From the NCBI GenBank assembly GCA_001600495.1, contig BCKE01000059.1, positions 7,841-71,840 of the forward strand: a stretch of DNA of 64,000 nt, given 5' to 3'. The DNA comes from Pilasporangium apinafurcum. Its lineage: Eukaryota; Oomycota; Peronosporomycetes; Pythiales; Pythiaceae. Position numbers and translations under genes: made by a program. The notes under the pieces are model-generated. The model did not search any database. It was not told where the DNA came from and was given only the letters and a program-made list of their open reading frames with translations. Below, in pieces: positions 41,067 to 53,009 of this stretch; within the stretch, counting starts at the first letter, position 1; each line of letters opens with the position of its first letter.

Positions 41067-42191
41067 ATGGGGACCTCCTGCTCTCATGAAGAGCAGCAAC
41101 ATGCGGTTAGTCGCTTCCGTCAACTTGCACTACCAATTGCAGCCGACCGGCCACATCGAAGGTTCGGTAGACGGAAATTAGGGAATGTACACACAAACGC
41201 GAGACAGGTGCTGGATTCCTATGGATACCCTGGGAAACTGCACACCCCGTGCAATCAGTGCACTGAATGGGATAATGTATGCCAACAGCCCAGTCCGATA
41301 GTAAGCGACTATGCGGCCGTATCGACCCAAAACAGCAAGTTTCGCAAACACATGGAAGACGAATGCGTGGCGATACCCAAGTATATGGCGTTTGCGGGTG
41401 ACCCGGCGAAAAGTTCCTTCTTCGGTGTCTACGATGGTCATGGTGGGGATTTCTGTGCAAAGTATGCCGCTAGCCATTTCCACAAGAAATTGTCGCAGTT
41501 TATGGAAATGAAATACAGCGCCAAGCACCGCGAATCTGACTGTAGTAATCATAGCACCATGACTTCCTCAACAAGCACCGAGTCATCAGTGAGTGACAGC
41601 GGCGATGTCCTCAATGTGGATGAAATTGAAAACTGCTTTGTGGATGCGTTTGCGACAGTGGATAAAGAACTGAGCGAGTTTGAAGAGTCGGCATGTAGTG
41701 GGTCAACCGCCGTGACGTGTCTCATTCGCAAGCATCATGGCCGCACAACGTTCCATGTTGCCAATGTGGGCGATTCACGAGCAATCTACTACGCCAATGG
41801 TGTGACAACTCGCCTCTCTGTGGACCACAAGGCGACGAACGAAGACGAAGTGAAGCGAATTCGAGCACTCAACGGCATCATCTTTAACAAGCGTGTCGCA
41901 GGCATGATCTCCGTCACACGAGCACTTGGCCAGGCCGACGAGAAGCAATTTATTACGAGTGCCCCCCATATTGAGACCGTCGACGTCGGCTGTGGTGCTT
42001 CATTTCTGATGCTTGTGAGTGATGGGGTCACTGATGCATTTTGTGATGAAGAAGTAACACAATTTGTTTCGGAGCGGTTAGGACAGGGAGAAAAAGCACT
42101 GAGCATCTGTGCCCAGTTGCTGGATGAGGCAAAGGTAATGGGGTCAATGGACAATATGACCGCTGTGCTGATCTGCTTCAGCGATGAATAG
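41067..42191 (+). CDS. PP2C-type protein phosphatase, probably myristoylated
   Basis: Mn/Mg-dependent Ser/Thr phosphatase of 374 residues, without introns. The PPM motifs appear in order: RKHMEDE, FFGVYDGHGGDF, CSGSTAVTCLI, VANVGDSRAIYY, SVDHKATNEDE, GMISVTRALG, LVSDGVTDAF and SMDNMTAVLI. The metal-binding Asps of YDGHGG, SDGV and MDNMT are present, so it should be active. The N-terminus MGTSCS fits N-myristoylation with a palmitoylatable Cys, which would place it on membranes. A Ser/Thr-rich insert (TMTSSTSTESSVSD) sits in the middle. The substrate is unknown. Confidence 0.92.
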   Translation: MGTSCSHEEQQHAVSRFRQLALPIAADRPHRRFGRRKLGNVHTNARQVLDSYGYPGKLHTPCNQCTEWDNVCQQPSPIVSDYAAVSTQNSKFRKHMEDECVAIPKYMAFAGDPAKSSFFGVYDGHGGDFCAKYAASHFHKKLSQFMEMKYSAKHRESDCSNHSTMTSSTSTESSVSDSGDVLNVDEIENCFVDAFATVDKELSEFEESACSGSTAVTCLIRKHHGRTTFHVANVGDSRAIYYANGVTTRLSVDHKATNEDEVKRIRALNGIIFNKRVAGMISVTRALGQADEKQFITSAPHIETVDVGCGASFLMLVSDGVTDAFCDEEVTQFVSERLGQGEKALSICAQLLDEAKVMGSMDNMTAVLICFSDE

Positions 42192-42494
42192 AAATCGCAT
42201 CCAGTCATATGGATCGCGCAATTAGATAGAATGCGACACGTATCTGCTAGGAAGCAACATATGTTTGTCGAAGCTGAATTAAATTAATTATTCTTCACTG
42301 AAATAGAGCTGTCAGTGAATCTCCTACCATGTAATTTGACTGTTGTACCTGCCAATGTCGCAGAAGCGCGAGATGATGTTGACACACATGGTGGCATCAT
42401 CAGGCGATCAATGCAAACATCATTGTGCTCTCTAATGTACCCCTTCTTAACATCGAAACCTAGACACGTGTACTTAAATAAAAAAAATGAAAAC

Positions 42495-43409
42495 TTACAG
42501 ATCTATACTGCGCGGTTGGGAAGTATCAGATGCAGTTCGTCGAAATGTTAACACTAATGGCTTTGGCGCAAATTGCATCACCTGGAGGGTCTTCTTGAAT
42601 CCTAGCTGATGCACATCAAAGTGGTTAATGCTCAAGAGCAAATCACCGACACTCACTTTGTTCTGCGACGATCCGCTTGCAATGAATCCATTTTCCTTGA
42701 TATTGTAGACGCTTGGGTAAGGCTTCTCTTTATGAGGTTTCAAGCCAATTCCCAATGGACCGTCTTCTTCTCTCCATACAACATAACTGAGCGATCGTTC
42801 CAGACGTTCACGACGTCGTTGCCGTTCTTGTCGCGCAATGGATAAGCGTCGAGGACGGGTTGCTGAAGGATGTATTTCATTGCAGCCTGGTCGGCGGAAT
42901 CGAAGCACAGCGGGGCGGGCACCGTCTTCGAGGATGTGGATGACAGAGTCGAAGGCCATGACTGAACGATTAGTGCTGTAATCGTTGATGGCGAGCAAGA
43001 AGTCGCCCTCTCGTAGACTCCACATACCTGGCAGCGACTCATTACCATCCGCATCGACCACACGCGGATATCCAGTCATTTCACACGACGCAAACTGCAA
43101 TCCAAGTGCTGATCCGTGCCAAAGGATGACCTCGTATTGCATATGCTGGGAATTTTCATCCTCTGGAGGGGACGACGACGTCGTGGAGGTTGTTTCTTGA
43201 ATCGATATGTTCGCTGACGCATGTAGTTGGAGTTTATCACGCACAAATACTTGGATCTTCTGTGCGGCTTCTTCTTCGTACATGGTCTGACTCATCCATT
43301 TCTGGTAAGACGTCGACACTGGGTGGCCAGACTGTAGAGGTTGTGGGTGGTGGTGAAAGGGATGATGTGTGAATGGTTCGGCGACGGTAGTAGGAGAATC
43401 GATAGCCAT
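42495..43409 (-). CDS. protein with two PDZ domains
   Basis: 304 residues, single exon. A His/Pro-rich N-terminus (HHPFHHHPQP) is followed by a short helix (EEEAAQKIQVFVRDKLQL). PDZ 1 lies at about 90-165 (HGSALGLQFASC, LREGDFLLAINDYST, AVLRFRR). A basic Arg-rich linker follows (RQERQRRRERLERS). PDZ 2 lies at about 210-290 (DGPLGIGLKP, VSVGDLLLSINHFDV, LVLTFRR). It is probably a scaffold; partners are unknown. The domain style resembles the PDZ protein at 9201. Confidence 0.8.
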   Translation of the reverse strand: MAIDSPTTVAEPFTHHPFHHHPQPLQSGHPVSTSYQKWMSQTMYEEEAAQKIQVFVRDKLQLHASANISIQETTSTTSSSPPEDENSQHMQYEVILWHGSALGLQFASCEMTGYPRVVDADGNESLPGMWSLREGDFLLAINDYSTNRSVMAFDSVIHILEDGARPAVLRFRRPGCNEIHPSATRPRRLSIARQERQRRRERLERSLSYVVWREEDGPLGIGLKPHKEKPYPSVYNIKENGFIASGSSQNKVSVGDLLLSINHFDVHQLGFKKTLQVMQFAPKPLVLTFRRTASDTSQPRSIDL

Positions 43410-44614
43410 GGCAGCAGCGACTTAGGCGATCGAGTTTCCTCTTTCTCTCTTGAGCTTATTCGGGTAAGAAGCAGTGTGGAGGGCGACTTCTTGCTTATTA
43501 AGGTTGTTGCTCTTCTGAGAGTACAGTAAATGCGCGCCCGCGACGTCAGACTTTAGGGGAAACTAACCGGACGGACCAACACTCTTTAGCTTCGGTACCC
43601 ACTGATTAGGGGTAAAGTGGACCACCTCACTGGATGCCCTGGCTCTGTCGCATAGATATAGTGCATGGCTGGAGGATCTTTCCCCTTTGAAGAGACGCTT
43701 CATTATGGCTGCTAGTTGGTGAAAACAGCGTTAGCGAATACTTTGACTGTATGTATTGCAGCAACGGAAAGAACCTTGGCTATAGAGCCCCCGAAATGAG
43801 TCCTGAACCAGAAAGGTGATGCGCAAAAGGTGGCTTACCTTTCCACATCGCGAAATTAAACATTTACCAGCGGTTCCCCTCTGTGAGCATGGAGACAAAG
43901 CGACGGATGTGTTTGTGTCATTACAACTATACCAAGCAGTCTATACGGAGGTCATGAACTGAGAAACAGATCTATCAGTCGGTTGTTGCATGACGGGTGA
44001 CAGGACAATCAATTCACGGATACAAACGTTGCTTGTGGTCAGAGGTCTGGAAATAATCCACGAATTAAAAAAAGCGCGCAGAAACTGGATTAAATTCTGA
44101 ACAGCAGCTTTCCTTGGAAGTAATAACAACTGCCTTAGATACATCGACTGCTCAGTGTCTGATTGCTTTGAGCAGTCGAAGTATTTTGTTTGGTTCGTAT
44201 TGGTTGCATTGCGCAAACGAATGGCTCTGACGTGCGACTGTGCAATGGAATCTTTTTGATAAACTTCCCAAATGGTGGCTTGCATTCACTTACACGTTTA
44301 TCAATGCTTTACTACTTCGGTGAAAGGTTGCTGATCCATGAATGGTGGAATAGCAGAAGGCTTTGGTCTTTGTAGTAATCTTTAATTACTGAGAAATGAA
44401 CCCGACTGTTGGCAAAGATACACAGCCGTTTACTGAAATCGGTTTGGGTGTACAATCGCATATCCCCAAGCTCAACAATAACACATGAGTCGTTGGTTTC
44501 CTTCACAGTGGTTCATGTTCCTGATGCGCTTTGCCATAAATGTCCGCGATTGACATCGCCTGTACCAAAACCTCATGAGGTCATGTGAGATACCAACGTA
44601 CTGGCAACTCAGTG
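43410..44614. other. intergenic stretch, no recognised gene
   Basis: Open frames at 43941-44285 and 44312-44506 have no recognisable family. The 3' side borders a Fanzor remnant, so part of this may be older element sequence. Confidence 0.45.
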
Positions 44615-45118
44615 AGGATTTCTTGTTTTTTTGGGGTGCGACTCAACAGCAAAAGCTAGACAACCGCGGACTAGCCATCTTCAACCCCTGCACACGATGA
44701 ATAGGTGGTCATTATTGAGAAAGATGTTCCTGGCAGCATCGACATCTCTATCAAGAACAAGCTTGGAGTGAGGGCACTGAAAGACTCTGATGCTTCATCG
44801 CGTGGTTGATTCTTCCACACTGAGAACAAGTCTTTGTTGTAAAGTTTTCTTCGCAGTCGTATGTATGATATTGCCTTCCTTTCGCATCGATGCTATCACG
44901 CCATATTTCCTGGACAATCGCTTGACTTAGGCATCAGCTGGATCTCCTCTGTTATGCACTGTCAGCGCTTCGCATCCGTTCTTGAAAAGAAGAATGGCGC
45001 TGAAAAGAGGTCGTTGCAGATAATTGGAAACAAGTTTCTGGTTCTATTGATGTGAATCTATTTGCTTCAAATAAACATGTCAAGGTGTATCCTACCGATA
45101 GAGAAAATAGGAGATAGA
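44615..45118 (-). mobile_element. Fanzor element remnant, internally deleted, copy E
   Basis: Its right end (about 45085-45118) is a diverged version of the family terminus at 17870. The sequence then matches copies C and D through the decayed recombinase start, and jumps to a C-terminal nuclease piece with a Cys pair (CSQCGR), PHSKLVL and a RuvC-III motif (DRDVDAARNIFL, 44720-44752). Its left end shares GACTCAACAGCAAAAGCTAG with copy D. It is a non-autonomous deletion derivative. Confidence 0.68.
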
Positions 45119-45356
45119 ACCTCAGAAACCACTCTCAAAGCACCTAAATTACAGACAAAATTTTCAAAATTAGTGTTTAAAGTATACTTTATTGAGAGCT
45201 ATGTGTTACATTAATAGACTTATTTATACCTTAGAATAGTACTGTGGGAGACATATTTATGTGTCGAAGAGAACGGTAATGGGTTGATGAAGATTTGGAT
45301 TTAGTTTTGCAAGAAAGAAAGGGGAGGATATCTATCAAGCAGCGCAAAGAGGAAAC

Positions 45357-46551
<1,195 letters not shown>

Positions 46552-46805
46552 AGAGGACGTCACCAAGGTTTAATCGTTCTGTCACTCAGTCGGGAAAAAC
46601 TTTTAGCAATGCTGGCATTACAGCTTCCGAATGAGTAGCGAATGCGAATCAAAAATCGCTTTTGACTTGTCCCATTGTCATGATATATCCTCATTTTAAC
46701 CGTCTTATGTCTAATGGGTGCTATTCCTGAGACTAGTCGCGCGCGTTTCGCTCACCACTGCCACCACTTTTCTCGTGTGCTTTCATAGCTACTTTTGCTA
46801 ACGTC

Positions 46806-47129
46806 GTGATGAAGCGCTCCTGGTTTTTCTCCTGGTCTTTTCTCTTTCTTATACAGCAGCTGGGTGCACTTGGAGAACATACACATTTGCGAACACAATT
46901 GTCAACAGTTGGCATGCCCACACACAACGTACTGCGGAATGTAAAGGGAGTTAAACTCATCGACGAAGCCAACGAGCTTACCTCCACCGCGGAAATTGAT
47001 TACTGCGATTGCGGGATGATTACGGGCTGTCGCTGTGCTGAAGACTTATGGGACCACGTCATGCCACGTGTAGATGAAAGCGAGATGGAAGAAGGAATGG
47101 AAGAACAAGCCTACCGTCAGCATATCTAA
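46806..47129 (+). CDS. small secreted protein with a CxC...CxC motif
   Basis: 107 residues. A basic start (MMKRS) leads into a strongly hydrophobic stretch (WFFSWSFLFLIQQLGALG) that looks like a cleavable signal peptide. The mature part is acidic and has just four Cys in a compact, near-symmetric motif, CDCGMITGCRC. No RXLR motif is seen; the post-signal HLRTQL is only superficially like one. No family is recognised. It could be a small effector or a conserved ER/secreted protein. Confidence 0.6.
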   Translation: MMKRSWFFSWSFLFLIQQLGALGEHTHLRTQLSTVGMPTHNVLRNVKGVKLIDEANELTSTAEIDYCDCGMITGCRCAEDLWDHVMPRVDESEMEEGMEEQAYRQHI

Positions 47130-47222
47130 TCGAACCAGCATGTATGTCGTATAACTCAGCAGTAATGTATTTTTGAATTTTGAGTTCGTAGGGAGGAAGG
47201 ATGGTTGAAATTGAATTTATCA

Positions 47223-48038
47223 TTATGGCAATTTTACGCCATCCATTTCGTCGCATAGTTCCTCCTCGACGGAATCGTTGTCGCTATTGTTGTTCGTATG
47301 AGTTGTGAAGCTATGCAATCGCGACAAGATCATATCTAGCGCTACCGAGTTCACACCATGCGGGATGATGATATCTGCCACACGCTTCGATTGCTCCACG
47401 AACATCATGTGCATCGGACGCACGGTCTTCATGTACTGCTTCATGACTGACTCAGCCGTTCGTCCACGTTCTTCAATGTCTCGCCGCAGCCGTCGCACCA
47501 AACGGATATCCGCTGCTGTTTCTACAAAAATCTTGATATCCATGAGCGCTGCCAGTTCTGGCTCCGCGAAGATAAGAATGCCCTCGATCAAGATGACGCA
47601 ATTCGGTTTCATCTCGACTGTCTCCTTGCAGCGTGAATGCGTGTTGAAGTCATACACGGGAATCTGCACAGGCTTACCGGCACGCAACTGCTTGACGTGC
47701 TCAACCATGAGGTTCGTTTCCAGCGAATCCGGATGGTCAAAGTTGTGTTCTGCTCGTTGTTCAATGGTCAAATGGCTCAAATCCTTGTAGTAGTAGTCGT
47801 GCGACAGGTAAGAGACGCGGTCGGCGCCAAATTCGGACATGATGGCACGCGATAACGTCGTCTTGCCTGACCCTGAGCCACCGCAGACGCCAACCACAAG
47901 GATCCGGTTGCTTTCGTCACTGAGTGCTTTCGGTCGCCGTTCCAATTGAAACGTGTCCGGATCGACCGAATTGTCGATATAGACAATGTCTTTCACAATT
48001 TCCAGACTCGCAGCGCTCTCTGACGATTTGAGGGTCAT
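47223..48038 (-). CDS. uridine kinase
   Basis: Pyrimidine salvage enzyme that phosphorylates uridine and cytidine. About 271 residues from the ATG at 48038; the frame is open upstream to 48152, but the upstream part is hydrophobic and unlike the family. The P-loop is GGSGSGKTTLS, followed by the uridine-kinase blocks YLSHDYYYKDL, NFDHPDSLETNL, IPVYDFNTHSR, VILIEGILIF, DIKIFVETAADIRLVRR and RD in RRDIEERG. The acidic C-terminal tail (DNDSVEEELCDEMDG) is variable. There is no fused phosphoribosyltransferase domain. Confidence 0.9.
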   Translation of the reverse strand: MTLKSSESAASLEIVKDIVYIDNSVDPDTFQLERRPKALSDESNRILVVGVCGGSGSGKTTLSRAIMSEFGADRVSYLSHDYYYKDLSHLTIEQRAEHNFDHPDSLETNLMVEHVKQLRAGKPVQIPVYDFNTHSRCKETVEMKPNCVILIEGILIFAEPELAALMDIKIFVETAADIRLVRRLRRDIEERGRTAESVMKQYMKTVRPMHMMFVEQSKRVADIIIPHGVNSVALDMILSRLHSFTTHTNNNSDNDSVEEELCDEMDGVKLP

Positions 48039-48531
48039 GATAAATGGGAAGAAGAAGAAGAGAAGGTTTATGAAGCGGTAGGCGTTGATTAATGCAATGC
48101 ACTTTTCGTTGGTTCGGAAATGGTGTCTGCTTGTTTGATGTGAGAAATGCATGGAGCCGCTGGTGGTGGATCATGAGCCACCAATCAGATGCAAGAGGCG
48201 GTTCATGATGCGTATTTCTGTCCAATCCAAAGGTCCCATTAGTGACTGCACCCCGAATCACCATACAAACAGAAGAAGAAAATGGAGTTGATCTCCATCG
48301 CCAGCACACAGGAAGCAGACTTGGGGAAAGTGGGAGAGGATGCATCGAGGCATTTGCATTCACTCATTCACTCATTCATGCATCCACATGCATGCACACC
48401 TTTGAAAGTTCAATAGAAACCAGATCTGATTCGTTTTCTTCAATTAAGTATCTAAACCAAAGAAAGGAAAAAAAAGAATCCCTGATGAAAAGCACCTCAC
48501 ACCTTCTCCTCCGCTTCCTTCTTCCATTAAG
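48039..48531. other. intergenic stretch with short ATTCACTC repeats
   Basis: This lies between the uridine kinase start and the NPL4 stop. A small ATTCACTC tandem run (about 48358-48380) is followed by CATGCA-rich sequence. No gene is seen. Confidence 0.5.
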
Positions 48532-49818
48532 TTACTGGTTCCCTGCAACCGAGTCAATGAGAACGGGATAGCCTGAATCCAATGGGATGTCTGGATTCTG
48601 GATGCTTTGGCAGATAGTGGGGATGTCGGTCTGTAAATCCAAAAAATCGGCCAAAAACACGAGCAACTGAAAGTCGCTGATACGCTTGACATAAGGCTCA
48701 CTCTTGTACTTTTGGAGCTGACTTTTTAGTGCTGCACGGCTACGATAGCTCCCTTCACGGTTCAGTTTCGGGAACTCACACTTCATCTCTGATTCGTGGG
48801 TGACCACCGGTACCACACACAGAAAGAAATTGTTATCCACTTCCTTTGTCGCTTTCGCTTCAACAATCGCAGTAAACGTGTCATGAATAGCGCAGGTTTT
48901 CGGATCAGCTTCATTCTCCAAGAGTGCTCCCGCACTAAACATGTCGACGCATTGGTCACTCACTTGAAATGCTTCAAACGATGCCTGCCCTTGCTTGTCC
49001 AGTGTAACCTTTAGCGTCACAAATAGCGATCCTTTCCCACCAGCATCGGCCAGCAATTGCGCAGCTAACAGAATCTCCCGTGAGGAGAAATGGAACGATT
49101 CTTCTTCACGTGGCGGATGGGAAAATACCCATCCAACCTTCTCACGACCAAGTGCAGCAGCGACAGCATCCACTTTATCCGCGTTCGGATCATCAAATAC
49201 CTCAAACCCGTATGGATTTCCTTCCTGTGGCGGTTCGTAGATGAAATCCACTGTCACTTCTTTCGTTTCCTCATTCACGGTGCCATACAACCACCCACAT
49301 CGCGATTGCTGGAACGCAAACTGTCGCAAATATGACTGGAAATCGTTGCAACTCGCCGCATCCAATACCACTTTGCTTACATGCGCGGCTTTCTGAGCGC
49401 TCAGTTTGAACTCAAACTGCGCATCCATGCGCATGAACTCTCCCAATGTCCAATGCATCTTCATGTCTCTCAGCGCCTTCAGTCCAGGGCGAAAAGAATT
49501 CTTATCCACCCGATCATGATACGTCACATGTGTCAGGGTGCCATCCGCTGTGATCTTTGTTCCGACAGTTCCACCGGTGCTGATGATATCACCCTCATAG
49601 TCCAAGTAGAGCATGTCGCCATGCCCAAGTCGAAGTTCCCGTAGAGTCTGATGATCTGAGACTGGAGAAGTACCCTGTTGATCTAGGAAGAGTCGTTGCG
49701 TATCAGCTTTGACGGCATGGTTTGTTTCAATCCACTGCTTGACGTCGGCTATAGACGACTGCGGTGTAAGGTCTGTGACGCGCCAGATACCATTCTTCGA
49801 GCGCACGCGGATCAGCAT
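48532..49818 (-). CDS. NPL4: NPL4, ubiquitin-binding cofactor of CDC48/p97
   Basis: Works with UFD1 to bring ubiquitinated proteins to CDC48, for example in ER-associated degradation. 428 residues, no intron. A ubiquitin-like (UBX-like) N-terminal fold (MLIRVRSKNGIWRVTDLTP, GDMLYLDYEG) is followed by the NPL4 insert (SFRPGLKALRDMKMHWTLGEF). An MPN-like domain comes next (CGWLYGTVNEETKEVTVDFIYEPPQ, VGWVFSHPPREE) and then the NPL4 C-terminal part (DFQLLVFLADFLD). Size and order resemble plant NPL4. No C-terminal NZF zinc finger is present. Confidence 0.92.
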   Translation of the reverse strand: MLIRVRSKNGIWRVTDLTPQSSIADVKQWIETNHAVKADTQRLFLDQQGTSPVSDHQTLRELRLGHGDMLYLDYEGDIISTGGTVGTKITADGTLTHVTYHDRVDKNSFRPGLKALRDMKMHWTLGEFMRMDAQFEFKLSAQKAAHVSKVVLDAASCNDFQSYLRQFAFQQSRCGWLYGTVNEETKEVTVDFIYEPPQEGNPYGFEVFDDPNADKVDAVAAALGREKVGWVFSHPPREEESFHFSSREILLAAQLLADAGGKGSLFVTLKVTLDKQGQASFEAFQVSDQCVDMFSAGALLENEADPKTCAIHDTFTAIVEAKATKEVDNNFFLCVVPVVTHESEMKCEFPKLNREGSYRSRAALKSQLQKYKSEPYVKRISDFQLLVFLADFLDLQTDIPTICQSIQNPDIPLDSGYPVLIDSVAGNQ

Positions 49819-50487
49819 CTTTCGTTCAGCTGGTTTGATGATACTTTCGAAGGACAGAAGGGGAATTTTATACCATTAATATATTATAACCTTTTGAATT
49901 CGATTACTACATTATACATATTATGGAGGTACCTCTATACTGTAAATATTTTTTTAATTTTATTCGTAAATAATGAATGAGCTAATGCATAAGCAGCAAC
50001 AGTGTTCTCGAGTGTTTTATGATTCTTAATATGGTGAAGATGCCGACTGACTAGATCGATTTAAATTGATCATCTGAAGATGCCAAACCGATTCAACGGA
50101 GTCATGCGATTTAGTCTTGGGGATGGATATCTCTCAAAACCCCTATCTTCAATAGAGGGAGAGAAGCTCCTTATCATCCAATCACCCTTTCAAATGTATA
50201 GTACAAGCATTTCGATTGGCTTAATTTTGTTTTTGTTTCGGCTTAACTCGGATTAGAAAACCGGATCAGTTCAAACGGTTGACAACCCGAATTATGATGA
50301 TCCAACATATATAAAATAGTATGAGATGGATATATGGTGTGCATGATGGGGATGCCTCTCTTTTTCTCATGAAGAGATCGAGAAAGCCAAGGTCCTGGAA
50401 ACCAAACTGAGTAGCGCCCACGAACCAGGAACTAGTCTAGTCTATCTTGATGGTTTGCTGCTTTTTTTTTCGCAATTTTTTTTCTCC
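49819..50487. other. intergenic stretch
   Basis: AT-rich near 49865-49980. It lies between the NPL4 start and the ATAD3 stop. No gene or repeat is recognised. Confidence 0.5.
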
Positions 50488-52242
50488 TCAATCGGAGGCC
50501 AGTTGTACAACATCGTGCTTCTCAGAAGGACCTACGTACTTCTTCCACTCCTCTTTCTGCTTGTGCGCCGTTAAGTGATGGTTCAGCACTTCTTCCATCA
50601 TTTCACGCGTGAACACCGACGTTGACGAGCCGTATGCGGCGGCCTGGAACGCGATCACCAGTTTCGAGATCTCACGACCAGAGAATCCATCGATACGTGT
50701 TGCCACTTCCTCAAACGCGGAATCGTCAATGTCTTCCACGTAAATTTTCTTGGCGTGCGAGTTCGTTGGATTACGGATATACTTGTCAAAGTACTGCTGC
50801 AACATCCGCACGCGCTCGGAGTGACCAGGCAGTCGGAATTCGACCATTTCATCGATACGATCGTTGATAGCCCAGTCGAACTGCTCCGGCTGGTTACTAG
50901 CGAACACGATCATGAACTTGTCACTGGCTTCACCCGTGCGGTAGAGGAACGCATTCAATGCATTGCGCATGTCTTCACTCATGACAGTGTTGCTACGCTT
51001 TTGCAAAAATGCATCGGCTTCATCCACGAAGAGCAATAGACCGCGACGACTGTGCGACGCCCAGTCAAAGAGCTTGTGGATCTCCGTGACACCTTCGCGG
51101 CCGAGTGGAGCAACATCACCACCCGTCAAGATCGCATACTCCAACCCTGAGTGGCGAGCGAGCGACTTGGCAAACAGTGTTTTACCCGTACCAGGTGGGC
51201 CATGAAGCAGCAAATGGCGGAATGGTGCGCGGTTCTTCTTTGTATTGAACGTCGACACAGCGACGCTGCGCAAGCGTTCATCGAGCTTTGGCTCCAAAAC
51301 AACGCCTTCTAGTGCATCATGAGGCTTCTGCATACGAAGCAGACGCTTAATCGACGGCAGTGGATTGGATGCCACTTGAAGTGCCGTTCGACGAGAGGTT
51401 TCACGCACCAGAGACGGCTTTCCAAGGCGCGACTCGATGTATTTTCCCGCCACACCCGTCGAGACCTTGGCAGTGTAGACACCCAATGCCAGCGCAGTCA
51501 AAGAGACAACAGTGGCTGTCAGCTTCTCCTTGTCCTCAACAAACGTCATGATTCCGTTGCCTACAGTCGACCCTGCCAACTTGATACCTTCTAACACGGT
51601 CTCACGGTATTCCTTGGCACGTACGCGCGCTTCTTCCAAGTGCAAGTCGTGATTCAGACGTTCCTGTTTGATTTTACCCTCCACTTCAGCCGCGACACGT
51701 GCAAGTTCCGTTTTTTGACGGAGCTCCGCTTCGTAATCCAATGTCTTACGGCGCGATGCTTCCTGTCGAGCTATCATCTCTTCCTGTTTCTTCAGTTCCT
51801 GCTCTTTCATGTACTTTTGCGCCGCCAATTGATCTGCATATTGCTTGCGCTTCAGTTGGTCCTGGTATTGCGCGCGCTGCTGATTTTGGCGGGTTTCTTC
51901 TTCAAGCGTCTTACGACGCTCTTCGCCCTCTTTCTGCACACGCACAATCTCGTATTGCTTGTAAAGCGCTTCATTCTCCTTAATCTTGGCTTGTTGTTCC
52001 ATTTGCTTGGTTCGCTCCGTCTCTTTCGCAAGCTGGAAAGCCTCCTTCGCATGTCGTGAGCTCTCCAATTCACGTGCAGCCTTTGCAGCGCGTTCGAGTC
52101 CGGATGGGTCAAATGAATAACCACCGCCCCCACCACTGCTGGCATTGGCGGCGGGTTTCGGCTGATTCAACGTTCCGGTGGGCGCATCTGCAGGTGGAGC
52201 AGCCTCTGGTGCGGCACTACGTTTACCAAACCCACCAAACAT
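50488..52242 (-). CDS. ATAD3: ATAD3-type mitochondrial AAA+ ATPase
   Basis: Inner mitochondrial membrane ATPase linked to nucleoid organisation and membrane contacts. 584 residues, no intron. The N-terminus has a Gly-rich YSFDPSGLERAAKAARELE block typical of ATAD3. A long charged coiled coil follows (about 65-215), then a hydrophobic membrane segment (LTATVVSLTALALGVYTAK) and the AAA+ module: Walker A HGPPGTGKTLFAK, Walker B LLLFVDEADAF, sensor 1 FASN and the arginine-finger region NDRIDEMVEF. It ends in a short Lys/Glu-rich tail. All ATPase residues are present. Confidence 0.93.
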   Translation of the reverse strand: MFGGFGKRSAAPEAAPPADAPTGTLNQPKPAANASSGGGGGYSFDPSGLERAAKAARELESSRHAKEAFQLAKETERTKQMEQQAKIKENEALYKQYEIVRVQKEGEERRKTLEEETRQNQQRAQYQDQLKRKQYADQLAAQKYMKEQELKKQEEMIARQEASRRKTLDYEAELRQKTELARVAAEVEGKIKQERLNHDLHLEEARVRAKEYRETVLEGIKLAGSTVGNGIMTFVEDKEKLTATVVSLTALALGVYTAKVSTGVAGKYIESRLGKPSLVRETSRRTALQVASNPLPSIKRLLRMQKPHDALEGVVLEPKLDERLRSVAVSTFNTKKNRAPFRHLLLHGPPGTGKTLFAKSLARHSGLEYAILTGGDVAPLGREGVTEIHKLFDWASHSRRGLLLFVDEADAFLQKRSNTVMSEDMRNALNAFLYRTGEASDKFMIVFASNQPEQFDWAINDRIDEMVEFRLPGHSERVRMLQQYFDKYIRNPTNSHAKKIYVEDIDDSAFEEVATRIDGFSGREISKLVIAFQAAAYGSSTSVFTREMMEEVLNHHLTAHKQKEEWKKYVGPSEKHDVVQLASD

Positions 52243-52439
52243 TCTTCTGCTTGTTCAATTCGCTCTCTTTCTCTTGCTTACTGGCGTTTCCGCAGGAACT
52301 GGAAATGACTGGCAAAGAGGTAGATCAGTCGTGTGATTTCGTACTTAAGTGAGTAACCATCATTCTGAGTCATCTAAACACACGCAAACACTATTTGTGT
52401 AAACCTGAATCCTAAAACGATTTAACCTTTATTCCCCAC

Positions 52440-52459
52440 TTGTACAACGCGTTGTACAA
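52440..52459. repeat. perfect 20-nt palindrome next to element end
   Basis: TTGTACAACGCGTTGTACAA, directly after the 15-nt terminal motif. The further right arm (TGTGGGAAATGAAGATT) is a decayed match to the left end, so the original palindrome was probably about 55 nt, like the one at 10421. Confidence 0.85.
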
Positions 52460-52769
52460 ATGATGTGGGAAATGAAGATTGCCTTGAGAGTAGACTTTAG
52501 GATTCACTGGATGGAGAGATTCCTTGGTGGCTCTTGCTGCGTGTGCAATCATCTTGAAAGACCATGTTGACGATCAATCGCGTTTCCAGAAAAATGAAAT
52601 TATATACCTTGAGTGGGGAGAAAAGATATATGAAGTTAGAAAAATCAAGTATACACCACAAGGCACTTCTCAGGAGTTTGAGAGTTTCTCATTTCGGTGG
52701 CATCTCTTGAATCAATCGTTTCCAGCTTCTCAATAGCGAAGCGTATTGAATTCAAGTATTTACCACCTC

Positions 52770-52992
52770 AAGTCCATCTATTGAGTGTCGCTTCAACGAA
52801 GAAATTGGCAGTAAGGATCTTTATGGTGTGCGGCACTGCAAAAATAATGAATGTCATCGCATATTGTGGGACCGTGACATCAATGCCCCAATCAACATTT
52901 TGAGACTATTCATCGACCAAGTGAAGAAAAAGAGGAGACTCGAGGCGTTCACGAGGAAAGAGAATGAATTGGTACTCGAAATCAAAAACTGA
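52770..52992 (+). pseudogene. Fanzor C-terminal fragment (copy B)
   Basis: The frame reads LYGVRHCKNNECHRILW, then the RuvC-III motif DRDINAPINILRLF, then a basic tail ending NELVLEIKN. It is nearly identical to the end of the gene at 10529. Upstream sequence from about 52480 shows no intact nuclease frame, so most of the gene is missing. Confidence 0.8.
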
Positions 52993-53009
52993 GGTGATAA
53001 ACGACCTCA
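52990..53009 (+). ncRNA. 3' hairpin overlapping stop codon, second copy
   Basis: Same TGAGGT-GATAAACG-ACCTCA hairpin as at 10512-10531, followed by the same CTGCTATGATTCTGG. Conservation beyond the stop, where the protein no longer constrains it, hints at an RNA or DNA-end function. Confidence 0.4.
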
